This document shows positions 26,010-33,627 of a stretch of 64,000 nucleotides of DNA, one piece after another. Numbering within the stretch: position 1 is the first letter of the stretch; each line of letters opens with the position of its first letter. The stretch spans positions 1,798,001-1,862,000 of the forward strand of contig OZ007032.1 in the NCBI GenBank assembly GCA_963931615.1, read 5' to 3'. The notes beneath the pieces are model-generated. The model ran no database searches and had not been told where the DNA came from. It worked only from the letters and a program-made list of their open reading frames with translations. The DNA comes from Coprenecus sp902388455 (GTDB taxonomy: Bacteria > Bacteroidota > Bacteroidia > Bacteroidales > UBA932). Both the position numbers and the translations under genes were made by a program.

Positions 26010-26453
26010 ATGCCAACACTGAGACTGACCAAGGAATTCCGCTTCGAGGGCGCCCATGCCCTCACCGGATACGATGGAAAATGCAGGCACATCCACGGAC
26101 ACTCCTATATATTATATGTGACCGTCAAAGGGACTCCCTCCAATCCGGACGGTACCCCAAAATCAGGCATGCTGATTGATTTCACCGACCTCAAGCGGAT
26201 CGTGAACGACCATATCATAGACGTCTTCGACCACTCCCTCATCCTGCGGGAGTCAGCCCCGCTGGCGGCAGAGATAGCCTCAGCCTATCAGAGAGTCATC
26301 ACCGTGCCTTTCCAGCCCACCTGCGAGAACCTGATCCTGCACTTCGCCGACATCATCCGCGGCCAGCTGCCCGCCGGAGTACACCTGCACTCGCTCCGCC
26401 TGCACGAGACCGCCACCTCCTACGTAGAGTGGTTCGAGTCCGACAACGAATAA
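26010..26453 (+). CDS. queD: 6-carboxytetrahydropterin synthase / PTPS family
   Basis: A 147-residue enzyme of the 6-pyruvoyltetrahydropterin synthase family, which makes the pterin precursor of queuosine and related 7-deazapurines. Zinc ligands are His16 (FEGAHAL), His29 and His31 (HIHGHSY); Cys25 in GKCRHIHGH has the spacing of the catalytic Cys in QueD. The C-terminal LRLHETATSYVEW holds the conserved Glu. The start at 26010 was chosen because a -7 box overlaps the longer frame. polA begins 21 bp downstream. Confidence 0.9.
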   Translation: MPTLRLTKEFRFEGAHALTGYDGKCRHIHGHSYILYVTVKGTPSNPDGTPKSGMLIDFTDLKRIVNDHIIDVFDHSLILRESAPLAAEIASAYQRVITVPFQPTCENLILHFADIIRGQLPAGVHLHSLRLHETATSYVEWFESDNE

Positions 26454-26474
26454 CCTCAGCCTGAAAGACACGCC

Positions 26475-29219
26475 ATGAACAGACTCTTCCTCATAGACGG
26501 CCACGCCCTGATGTTCAGGATGTACTACGCCTTCATCCGCCGCCCGATGATCAACTCCCGGGGCGAGGACACCTCGGTCATCTTCGGGTTCACCCGCTAT
26601 CTGCTCGAGATGATTGCCCGCGAAAGGCCCACCCATCTGGCGGTCGCCTTCGACCCCCCGTGCAAGACCTTCCGCCACGAGGCCTACCCTGAATACAAGG
26701 CCACCCGCAGCGCCGCCCCCGAGGTCATCAAGGAATCCCTGGAGCCTCTGACCGAGATAGTCAGGGCCCTCGGCATACCCGTCCTGATGGTGCCCGGCTA
26801 CGAGGCCGACGACGTGATAGGCTCCATGGCCCGCCGCTGGGGCTCACCCGACTGCGACGTGTACATGGTCTCCCCCGACAAGGACCTCGGCCAGCTCATC
26901 TCCGACCATGTCTTCCAGGTCAAGCCCGGCAAGAGCGGAGCGGAGGACGAGACAGTCGGGAAGGAGGAGATCTGCGCCAAATTCGGCATCAGCGACCCGC
27001 ACCAGGTCATCGACATCCTCACCATCTGGGGGGACACTTCGGACAATGTTCCGGGCGTCAGGGGCATAGGCGAGGTCGGAGCCAGAAAGCTGGTAGGGAG
27101 GTACGGCTCGGTCGACGGCATCCTGCAGCATCTGGACGAGCTGCCCCCGAAGCAGGCCGCAGCCGTACGGGAGGCCGCGGACCATCTGGAGATGAGCCGC
27201 TTCCTGGTGACAATAAAGACCGATGTGGACGTTTCCTCCTGTTCCGAGGAGGACCTGCGGATGGACCTCACGGACGGCAGTGCCGCAGCCGCATTGTTCA
27301 ACAAATACGAATGTCCGTCCCTGCTGCCCCTCCTACCCTCCGCGGCCGCCGTCTCCAAGGAGTCCCCGGCCCGGAAGGAACAGCCGCGGCACCGGATGGA
27401 GATGACCTCCGACCCGGAGCGGCTGGCGGCAGCGGCGCAGGCGGCCGGAGCGGTGGGAATTGTCCTGAGGGACAATGATGCAGGGGCCCCCTCCCGGCAG
27501 CGGCTCTTCCTCTCCGTTCCGGGCAGTGGGGACAATGCTCCCGCGCTTACATTCAGCACCGCGGATCCAGCCGCCGCCCGCGGCATACTCGAAGCCCCCG
27601 GCATCGTCAAGGCGGGCTACGGCCTCAAGCGCTGCATTCAGGTGCTGAGGCGGGAGGGCATTGACCTGAACGGTCCCCTGGCCGACCTGGAACTGATGCA
27701 CTACCTCGTCAATCCGGAAACCTCGCACCGGCTGGACATCCTAGTGCAGTCGTATCTGGGGCTGGACCTGGAGCTGTGCCGTTCACTCGACGGTGATCCT
27801 GCCGATACCGGTGCGGCCGATGACGGCAGCAGCGCCGCCGGGACTGCCGAACCGGACCTTTTCTCCCAGCCCTCCGACATTGGACCTGAGGACAGTGCTG
27901 CCGCTCAGCGGAGGGATGCAGTGGATGCCTCGCTGATGCTGCCGCTGAGGGACGCGCTGCTGGTGGAATTTGCCCGGGACCCTTCCATTGAAAAGATATA
28001 CAACGATATAGAGATGCCGCTGATCCGGGTGCTCGCCGACATGGAGTACTGCGGAGTGCGGATAGACACGGACATGCTGGCCGCCTACGGGCAGGAGCTC
28101 GGGAAGCAGCTGGCTGTCATCGAGGCCCGCATCCGCGAGGAGACCGGAGAACCGGGACTGAACGTCTCCTCCCCCGTCCAGCTCGGAGCCGTGCTCTTCG
28201 ACAGGATGAAGCTGGACCCCAAGGCCCGCAAGAACAAGAAAGGCAACTATTCCACTGACGAGGAGACCCTTACGGCATTGAAGGACCGTCATCCGGTCAT
28301 CGGGGACATCCTGCAGTTCAGGGCCGTCAAGAAGATTATCTCGACCTACATCGAGCCCTTCCCCACCCTCATCGACCCGCGGGACGGACGGGTGCATACG
28401 ACATTCAACCAGGCTCTTACCGCTACCGGACGACTGAGCTCGACCCATCCCAACCTGCAGAACATCCCGATCCGCACCGAGATGGGCCGGGAGATCCGCA
28501 AGGCATTCGTACCCTCGGAGCCGGGACGGGTCATCATCTCGGCCGACTACTCCCAGATAGAGCTGCGCCTAATGGCCGCCATCAGCGGGGACGCCGACAT
28601 GATCGACGCCTTCCGGCACGGACGCGACATCCACACTGCCACTGCGGCCAAAGTGTTCAAGGTCAGCGAGGAGGAAGTCACACCCGAGCAGCGCCGCCGG
28701 GCCAAGACCGCCAACTTCGGCATCATCTACGGCATATCGGCCTTCGGACTGTCGCAGCGGCTGGACATCCCGCGCAAGGAGGCCTCGGAACTCATCGAGG
28801 AATACTTCCGGCATTATCCGGCCATCGCGGACTACATGGAGAGGACCAAGGCCGAGGCGCGGGAGAAGGGGTATGTGTCCACCATCTTCGGCCGACGGAG
28901 GTACATCAAGGACATAGGCTCGCGCAACGCCACCGTCCGGGGATTTGCCGAGCGCAACGCCATCAACGCTCCCATCCAGGGCAGCGCCGCCGACATCATC
29001 AAGATGGCCATGAACCGTGTGGCAGCTGCGCTGAAGGACGGGGACTACCGGACCCGGATGATACTCCAGGTACACGACGAGCTGGTCTTCGACGCCCCTG
29101 CGGACGAGGCCGCCGCCGTCATGGAACTGGTACGCCGCGAGATGGAGAGCGTGGTCGAACTGGCAGTGCCGCTGACCGTCGAGTGCGGGAGCGGGGCCAA
29201 CTGGCTGGAAGCACATTAA
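26475..29219 (+). CDS. polA: DNA polymerase I with degenerate proofreading domain
   Basis: A 914-residue replication/repair polymerase. Residues about 1-290 form the 5'-3' nuclease (VAFDPPCKTFRHEAYPEYKATR, DVYMVSPDKDLGQL). Residues about 310-500 correspond to the 3'-5' exonuclease domain but the motif II Asp is replaced by Cys387 (GYGLKRC where GxNxKxD is usual) and the motif III Tyr is missing. This domain also holds a low-complexity insertion (about 440-475). The polymerase domain is intact: motif A DYSQIELRLM (Asp691), motif B RRAKTANFGIIYG, motif C VHDELVF (His867-Asp868-Glu869). Proofreading is probably absent. Confidence 0.97.
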   Translation: MNRLFLIDGHALMFRMYYAFIRRPMINSRGEDTSVIFGFTRYLLEMIARERPTHLAVAFDPPCKTFRHEAYPEYKATRSAAPEVIKESLEPLTEIVRALGIPVLMVPGYEADDVIGSMARRWGSPDCDVYMVSPDKDLGQLISDHVFQVKPGKSGAEDETVGKEEICAKFGISDPHQVIDILTIWGDTSDNVPGVRGIGEVGARKLVGRYGSVDGILQHLDELPPKQAAAVREAADHLEMSRFLVTIKTDVDVSSCSEEDLRMDLTDGSAAAALFNKYECPSLLPLLPSAAAVSKESPARKEQPRHRMEMTSDPERLAAAAQAAGAVGIVLRDNDAGAPSRQRLFLSVPGSGDNAPALTFSTADPAAARGILEAPGIVKAGYGLKRCIQVLRREGIDLNGPLADLELMHYLVNPETSHRLDILVQSYLGLDLELCRSLDGDPADTGAADDGSSAAGTAEPDLFSQPSDIGPEDSAAAQRRDAVDASLMLPLRDALLVEFARDPSIEKIYNDIEMPLIRVLADMEYCGVRIDTDMLAAYGQELGKQLAVIEARIREETGEPGLNVSSPVQLGAVLFDRMKLDPKARKNKKGNYSTDEETLTALKDRHPVIGDILQFRAVKKIISTYIEPFPTLIDPRDGRVHTTFNQALTATGRLSSTHPNLQNIPIRTEMGREIRKAFVPSEPGRVIISADYSQIELRLMAAISGDADMIDAFRHGRDIHTATAAKVFKVSEEEVTPEQRRRAKTANFGIIYGISAFGLSQRLDIPRKEASELIEEYFRHYPAIADYMERTKAEAREKGYVSTIFGRRRYIKDIGSRNATVRGFAERNAINAPIQGSAADIIKMAMNRVAAALKDGDYRTRMILQVHDELVFDAPADEAAAVMELVRREMESVVELAVPLTVECGSGANWLEAH

Positions 29220-29248
29220 AAGGAATTACTTAAATAACATTTACAGAT

Positions 29249-29860
29249 ATGGCAGAAGACATCAAAAACACCGGGAACGCTGATGCACCGGCACAAAAAA
29301 ACGGTTCCGGCACTGACTTCGATGACAACGGCCTGGCCCTCAAGGCCATGTCCGGAGACACACAGGCCTTCTCCTCCCTGGCCGCCCGCTACACCGGACA
29401 GCTGCGCCTCTACATCCAGAGCATCTGCCCCAACCCCACAGACGCCGAGGACATCTGCCAGGAAAGCCTGCGAAAGGCCTACCAGCGCATCGGCAGCTTC
29501 AACCCCGAATACCTCTTCCGGACCTGGCTCTTCTCCATCGCCCGCAACACCTCGATAGACCATATCCGCCGCCGCAGCACATTCTCCACCGTCAAGCTCG
29601 GCGAGGCCGACGAGCCCGTCGTAGAAGGCCATGAGACCGAAAGCTCCCCCGAGGACCACATGATCGACGACCAGTCCTACGACCTGTTCATCCGCTCCAT
29701 CGCCGCCCTGCCCGACCGCTACCGCCGGATAGCCGAGCTGCGCCTGCTCCACGACCTCTCCTACCAGGACATCGCCGACGAGACCGGCCTGCCCCTCAAC
29801 ACCGTACGCACCCGCATCCGCCGCGCAAAACTTCTGCTCGAAGAGATGATGCACCGGTAA
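29249..29860 (+). CDS. ECF-type sigma-70 family RNA polymerase sigma factor
   Basis: A 203-residue sigma factor. Region 2 spans about 35-100 (DTQAFSSLAARY, DAEDICQESLRKAYQRI, FRTWLFSIARNTSIDHIRRR) and region 4 about 145-200 (IAALPDRYRRIAELRLLHDLSYQDIADETGLPLNTVRTRIRRAK). A polar, probably disordered stretch of about 30 residues precedes region 2. No anti-sigma gene is adjacent, unlike many Bacteroidales ECF factors paired with FecR. It lies 29 bp after polA and may be part of queD-polA. Its target promoters are unknown. Confidence 0.92.
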   Translation: MAEDIKNTGNADAPAQKNGSGTDFDDNGLALKAMSGDTQAFSSLAARYTGQLRLYIQSICPNPTDAEDICQESLRKAYQRIGSFNPEYLFRTWLFSIARNTSIDHIRRRSTFSTVKLGEADEPVVEGHETESSPEDHMIDDQSYDLFIRSIAALPDRYRRIAELRLLHDLSYQDIADETGLPLNTVRTRIRRAKLLLEEMMHR

Positions 29861-29907
29861 ACATCACAGCTTCCTACCAGTTCCGCCCACCTCCCGAAGG
29901 GAGCAGT

Positions 29908-30639
29908 TTATTCTGTCTCGTCCCTCCTGTCTTCCACCACATAGGCCATTCCTGACACATTTCTATCACCCTTCAGGAAACTGTTCCGAAAGAAACGGAC
30001 GGTAACCAATACCTCATCCTGCGGATTGATACCGTCGGGGATACGACCGCGCTGATCTCTTTCGCCATTGATGTATGTCTCTACCTTTAAGATTTTTCCA
30101 TATACATTCGAATAGAACAACACTCCGTTGAAATGGCCACTGTAAAAGAAATCCAGGCTGTCCAGCTGCCCCTGGGTCATATATTTCGGCTGAGGAACTA
30201 TCATTACCACATTTATAGACCTCTTGGAGGAAGCACCCTTTTTTCTGTTCTGGACAATAAGATATGTACTTACAGCACCCGGTGGAGACATAGGACTGTC
30301 ATTCAGTTCAATATTTGGAAATCTGACAACTCCCTCTTGCGGAATGCCCTCTGTCTGTATAGGAATCTGCAACCACTCAGCTTCGCCGACGGAAAACATC
30401 TTCGCATTGTCAAAATCCAAGTTTCTGGAAGCCTCTTTCACAGGAAATTCCAACACTGCCATTTCATAAGAAGTAGCTGCGAAATACTGCGATGGATCAA
30501 AAACACAAATTGTATCAGGAATCCTGTTCAGAACATCCTGTATCTGCTCACACGTCAGACTGTCAACGGTTTGCTGAGCATGTGCTCTTACAGCAAGAAC
30601 TGCCACAGACAGCAGCATGAATAATCTGATTCTCCACAT
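29908..30639 (-). CDS. Secreted protein of unknown function
   Basis: A 243-residue protein with signal peptide MWRIRLFMLLSVAVLAVRAHAQ. The mature part begins QTVDSLTCEQIQDVLNRI and contains a basic segment (QNRKKGASSKRSINVVMIV) followed by strand-rich sequence; I recognise no domain. It is the last of three genes read in the same direction, 9 bp after the previous stop, and shares with its neighbours the start of the mature chain (AQxTVxxL). A short CTCCC-GAA-GGGAG hairpin at 29891-29903 may end the operon. Probably periplasmic. Confidence 0.7.
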   Translation of the reverse strand: MWRIRLFMLLSVAVLAVRAHAQQTVDSLTCEQIQDVLNRIPDTICVFDPSQYFAATSYEMAVLEFPVKEASRNLDFDNAKMFSVGEAEWLQIPIQTEGIPQEGVVRFPNIELNDSPMSPPGAVSTYLIVQNRKKGASSKRSINVVMIVPQPKYMTQGQLDSLDFFYSGHFNGVLFYSNVYGKILKVETYINGERDQRGRIPDGINPQDEVLVTVRFFRNSFLKGDRNVSGMAYVVEDRRDETE

Positions 30640-30648
30640 AATGTAAGT

Positions 30649-31197
30649 TTAATCATAGTAATACTCTATCGATGTAATCACGCCATCCTTGTCATAGCAA
30701 AAGTATGGATACATCGCCCACAGCACATTATCCGGATCTATCTGTTTATCAGACCAATGCAACTCTCCATTTCCTTCTTCATACTCTACTCCCCATACTG
30801 TCCCGGGAAATTTTCGCACTTTTTCTATCGGATCGCCTACTCTAACCTCTATGCCGGGCAATGCAGGATGCGAAAAGGAATACCGGTCTGTACTGATATA
30901 GTAAGCAGTATAACACCATCCATCAACTCCCGGAGCAAAACCAAATGAGTCTTCCTTAGGAGCCTCCTGCGCAGTACCTGTAGGAGGACCTACAGGCGAG
31001 GCCTTTGTTGACGGACGTTTTTCCTTATACACTAGTACCTCGTACATGTCATGAGACACATAATCCGGCTCACCCAGCACGGAGATTATATAATCATAGT
31101 CATACGTCTGGCCGCACACAAGACCGCCAACGGTCTCCTGGGCACGGGCACTTACGGCAAGAGCTGTCACTATTAATGTCAGAAATAATTTAATCAT
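30649..31197 (-). CDS. Secreted protein, tandem paralogue 2
   Basis: A 182-residue protein with signal peptide MIKLFLTLIVTALAVSARAQ. It is a close paralogue of the upstream gene: both share GQTYDYDYIISVLGEPDYVSHDMYE, LVYKEKR, ISTDRYSFSHPALPGIEVRVGDP and the ending YPxFxYxxxGVIxxIxYYYD (blocks given separately). A Pro/Thr/Ala-rich middle (about 74-92) differs between the two. Its ATG overlaps the upstream stop by 8 bp, so translation is coupled. No known domain recognised; the GLVxGQT...LGEPD start recalls small periplasmic proteins of the SmpA/BLIP type only loosely. Confidence 0.75.
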   Translation of the reverse strand: MIKLFLTLIVTALAVSARAQETVGGLVCGQTYDYDYIISVLGEPDYVSHDMYEVLVYKEKRPSTKASPVGPPTGTAQEAPKEDSFGFAPGVDGWCYTAYYISTDRYSFSHPALPGIEVRVGDPIEKVRKFPGTVWGVEYEEGNGELHWSDKQIDPDNVLWAMYPYFCYDKDGVITSIEYYYD

Positions 31198-31735
31198 AAT
31201 AATATGCTATTTCCTCTATCACTCCGTTTTTGTTATAGTAAAAACAGGGATACATAGACCACATTACATTCTCCGGATCCAATTCCTCTGAGGACCAATA
31301 CAGCACTTGCTCTTTCTCTGAGCCCCACACTGTTCCGGGAAATTTACGCACTTTTTCCATGGGGTCTCCTACCCTCACCTCTATTCCAGGCAATGCCGGA
31401 TGGGAAAATGAATATCGGTCTGTACTAATATAATACGAAATATAACGCCATCCATCAGTTCCTGGAGCAAACCCAAACATATCCTCTTTAGGGACCTCTT
31501 CGACAATGCCGAACGGAGGATCGTCAACCACGGCACTGGTTGACAGACGTTTCTCTTTGTACACAAGGAACTCGTACATATCGTGAGACACGTAGTCCGG
31601 CTCACCGAGTACCGAAATGATATAATCATAGTCATACGTCTGGCCTAACACCAGACCACCCACGGTTTGCTGAGCATGACCACTTACCGTAACAACTGCC
31701 AAGAACATGGCTAATAACAATTTAACTTTCTTCAT
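31190..31735 (-). CDS. Secreted protein, tandem paralogue 1
   Basis: A 181-residue protein starting at the internal ATG (MKKVKLLLAMFLAVVTVSGHAQ signal); the ten extra residues of the longest frame do not fit a signal peptide. The mature chain begins QTVGGLVLGQTYDYD and is about two-thirds identical by eye to the next gene, mostly outside the Pro/Ser linker at about 75-90. First full-length gene of the three-gene secreted-protein operon, whose promoter (31914-31942) lies some 180 bases upstream, leaving a long leader that may encode a 37-residue peptide. Function unknown. Confidence 0.75.
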   Translation of the reverse strand: MKKVKLLLAMFLAVVTVSGHAQQTVGGLVLGQTYDYDYIISVLGEPDYVSHDMYEFLVYKEKRLSTSAVVDDPPFGIVEEVPKEDMFGFAPGTDGWRYISYYISTDRYSFSHPALPGIEVRVGDPMEKVRKFPGTVWGSEKEQVLYWSSEELDPENVMWSMYPCFYYNKNGVIEEIAYYYD

Positions 31736-31786
31736 ATCCTTATTGGTTAATATTCTCAATTGCATGGATTTGTCTGCTTTCCGTCA

Positions 31787-31900
31787 TCATCCAGAATAAG
31801 GTCTGAAATCATGAAACGTAGCCATAAACTTGTATTCACTAATGACTGTCGTATATCCCATATCCACAACTGAAATTTTCACCTCTACTTTTCTCAGCAT
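31787..31900 (-). CDS. Candidate 37-residue small protein in the operon leader
   Basis: An ATG frame of 37 codons (starts MLRKVEVKISVVDMGYTTV, ends FHDFRPYSG) beginning just after the operon promoter, with GGAGAAGCAGG immediately upstream as a possible ribosome-binding site. It has a balanced residue composition and no low-complexity bias, but no known homologue is recalled. It could be a real small protein, a translated leader, or chance. Confidence 0.35.
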   Translation of the reverse strand: MLRKVEVKISVVDMGYTTVISEYKFMATFHDFRPYSG

Positions 31901-31913
31901 CCTGCTTCTCCTA

Positions 31914-31942
31914 CAAAGTTAGGACATTTTTGTAAAGGGCAA
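31914..31942 (-). promoter_or_regulatory. Promoter of the secreted-protein operon
   Basis: Minus-strand TTG (31942-31940), 18-base spacer, TAACTTTG (31921-31914). Confidence 0.6.
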
Positions 31943-31962
31943 TGCATTTTCTCATTAATTGA

Positions 31963-31991
31963 TTTATCCGCAAACTTACCCTTGACATCAT
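31963..31991. repeat. 29-bp repeat, copy 2
   Basis: Matches 9863-9891 at 26 of 29 positions (mismatches at the 16th, 20th and 25th base). As at copy 1, a facing TTGCGGA occurs downstream (32134-32140). The rest of 31992-32157 contains no gene; it borders the rsmG promoter. Confidence 0.6.
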
Positions 31992-32157
31992 CCGCTCTTC
32001 TGATGATACCCGAGTTGCTTCATCGCATTGACAGGTGCCCTTTGAGCATTTTCACTTTACAGTCTGCAGGTAGCATGGTAAAAAAAGATTGGGGAAGACG
32101 ATGGAGCAAAGCCGGACGAAGGTGAGTGGCAGCTTGCGGACAATCATGCATTTTTCT

Positions 32158-32165
32158 TATTTTTG
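32158..32165 (+). promoter_or_regulatory. -7 box of rsmG, setting its start
   Basis: TATTTTTG four bases before the ATG at 32170; TTG at 32134-32136 is a possible -33 (spacer 21). Transcription would begin at or near the start codon, so the messenger may be leaderless. The longer ORF from 32089 is excluded. Confidence 0.5.
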
Positions 32166-32169
32166 CGGT

Positions 32170-32883
32170 ATGAACGAAGAGATTGTTTTCAAATACTTTC
32201 CGGAGCTGGACGCACGGCAGCGGGAGCAGATGGCCGTCCTCGGACAGCTGTATGCGGAATGGAACGCCAGGATCAACGTCATCTCGCGCAAGGACATGGA
32301 CTCGCTGTACCTGCACCACGTCCTGCACTCGCTGGCGCTGGTGCGGTACATCCGGGACAACGGGCTTGTCCTCTCCGACAGTACGGCAGCCCTCGCCGAT
32401 GACCCCGACGCATCATCCTCACATCAGCCACATCAGACCGCAGCACATTTTCTGGACGCCGGCTGCGGAGGAGGATTCCCGGGCATCCCGATGGCCATTG
32501 CCATGCCGGAGTGCCGGTTCACTCTGTGCGACTCGATTGCCAAGAAGATAAAGGTGGTGACAGAAATCTCAGCAGCACTGGGACTTGATAATGTGAAGCC
32601 GGTCTGGAGCCGGACCGAGGACCTGGGCCCCGAATACCGCTGCGACTATGTGGTGTCCCGGGCCGTCACAGAGCTGCGCCGGTTCGTACCCCTCGTGCGG
32701 CATCTGTACCGCAAGGGCATCCTGTACCTCAAGGGCGGGGACCTGACCGAAGAGATTGCCGCCTGTGTCAGGGAGTGCCGCATAGACCCCCGGGCGGTCT
32801 CTGTCACCGACATTTCCGGGTATTTCAGCGAAGAATTTTTCGAAAGTAAAAAGATTATTTGCATTTTCCCGCAAAAGCACTAA
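32170..32883 (+). CDS. rsmG: 16S rRNA (guanine527-N7)-methyltransferase
   Basis: A 237-residue SAM-dependent methyltransferase modifying 16S rRNA. It starts MNEEIVFKYFPELDARQ; NARINVISRKD and LHHVLHSLAL are the N-terminal family signatures, LDAGCGGGFPGIPMAI the SAM site and VVSRAVTELRRFV the later conserved block. Between the N-terminal part and the SAM site is a roughly 25-residue polar insertion (DSTAALADDPDASSSHQPHQ) that most members lack. The stop codon overlaps the -7 box of the rpmH promoter. No mnmG gene is adjacent. Confidence 0.92.
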   Translation: MNEEIVFKYFPELDARQREQMAVLGQLYAEWNARINVISRKDMDSLYLHHVLHSLALVRYIRDNGLVLSDSTAALADDPDASSSHQPHQTAAHFLDAGCGGGFPGIPMAIAMPECRFTLCDSIAKKIKVVTEISAALGLDNVKPVWSRTEDLGPEYRCDYVVSRAVTELRRFVPLVRHLYRKGILYLKGGDLTEEIAACVRECRIDPRAVSVTDISGYFSEEFFESKKIICIFPQKH

Positions 32884-32888
32884 CTTTG
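32858..32888 (+). promoter_or_regulatory. Promoter of rpmH
   Basis: TTTG (32858-32861), a 19-base spacer and TAACTTTG (32881-32888): a perfect Bacteroidota promoter. The -7 box overlaps the rsmG stop codon. Leader of about 30 bases. Confidence 0.8.
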
Positions 32889-32924
32889 CGCTCCATTTTA
32901 CTGACAAATAATAGATTTTAGAAT

Positions 32925-33077
32925 ATGAAACGTACTTTCCAACCGTCACAGCGCAAGCGCCGTAACAAACACGGCTTCCGCGAGCGTATGTCCACCCCCA
33001 ACGGACGCCGCGTACTCGCAGCACGCCGTCGTCACGGCCGCAAGAAACTGACCGTTTCTTCAGAGGACCTGTACTAA
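32925..33077 (+). CDS. rpmH: 50S ribosomal protein L34
   Basis: A 50-residue, very basic protein: it begins MKRTFQPSQRKRRNKHGFRE, has RMSTPNGRRVLAARRRHGRKK and ends LTVSSEDLY. This is the full L34 family pattern with the slight C-terminal extension common in Bacteroidota. It has its own strong promoter and is followed by an 11-bp GC-rich hairpin. The usual neighbour rnpA is not next to it. Confidence 0.97.
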   Translation: MKRTFQPSQRKRRNKHGFRERMSTPNGRRVLAARRRHGRKKLTVSSEDLY

Positions 33078-33106
33078 CAGAGCCCTCACGTCAGCTTACA
33101 AGGCAT

Positions 33107-33140
33107 AGACAGGCCGGTAGATTCATCTGCCGGCCTGTCT
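33107..33140 (+). terminator. Hairpin after rpmH
   Basis: AGACAGGCCGG (33107-33117) and CCGGCCTGTCT (33130-33140) form a perfect 11-bp stem, 12-base loop. The tail (GCGTTATGG) is not U-rich, but position and stability fit a transcript end. Confidence 0.7.
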
Positions 33141-33627
33141 GCGTTATGGAGGACGCCGCCGGTTCCGTACTTCAGCTGGCCGGCGGGCTTCTGCTGCTAT
33201 CCCGGAAGCACACGCCCTGAAGCACATGTCCCGGAAGCCCAACGAAATATTGTCGGGGAGTGAATTGATTTGTTAAGTTTGTAATACACAACACGTTGTG
33301 TATTAGAGTCACTCCCGAAAGCCGATTTTAAATCGGTTATGGGAGAACCTCCAGACTTCACACCACTGACAATCAGGCAATTATCCAGAACAACCTCTCC
33401 CCAACAAAATTTCGTTACAGAAAATCGAGCGTACCTGACCACCCCTGAACGACTGCATCAGGTCTTCTCCCGCTCCGCCTGCCGAAAATGCTTCCGCCAC
33501 GTTACGAAAAGAGCACATGAGCTTGATTACAGATGATTCTGAAAGCAGCGTGTACAAGCTGACCGGAATTTGAGTATCTTCACGTCCGCAAAATGAGAAA
33601 ACAACACTCAACATACCAACCAACAAC
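33141..33627. other. Palindrome-rich spacer without a gene
   Basis: No coding sequence recognised. It contains the nested inverted repeats at 33256-33316, a CCGATTT-T-AAATCGG palindrome at 33322-33336, and ACAAAATTTCGT at 33404-33415 shared with the transposase flank. The M13 peptidase promoter may be the weak TATCTTCA near 33573. Confidence 0.5.
33256..33316. repeat. Nested inverted repeat
   Basis: Outer arms GGGAGTGA (33256-33263) and TCACTCCC (33309-33316). Inside is a near-perfect 22-bp palindrome with arms AATACACAAC (33283-33292) and GTTGTGTATT (33295-33304). The short 2-base centre favours a protein-binding site or cruciform over an RNA terminator. Confidence 0.65.
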
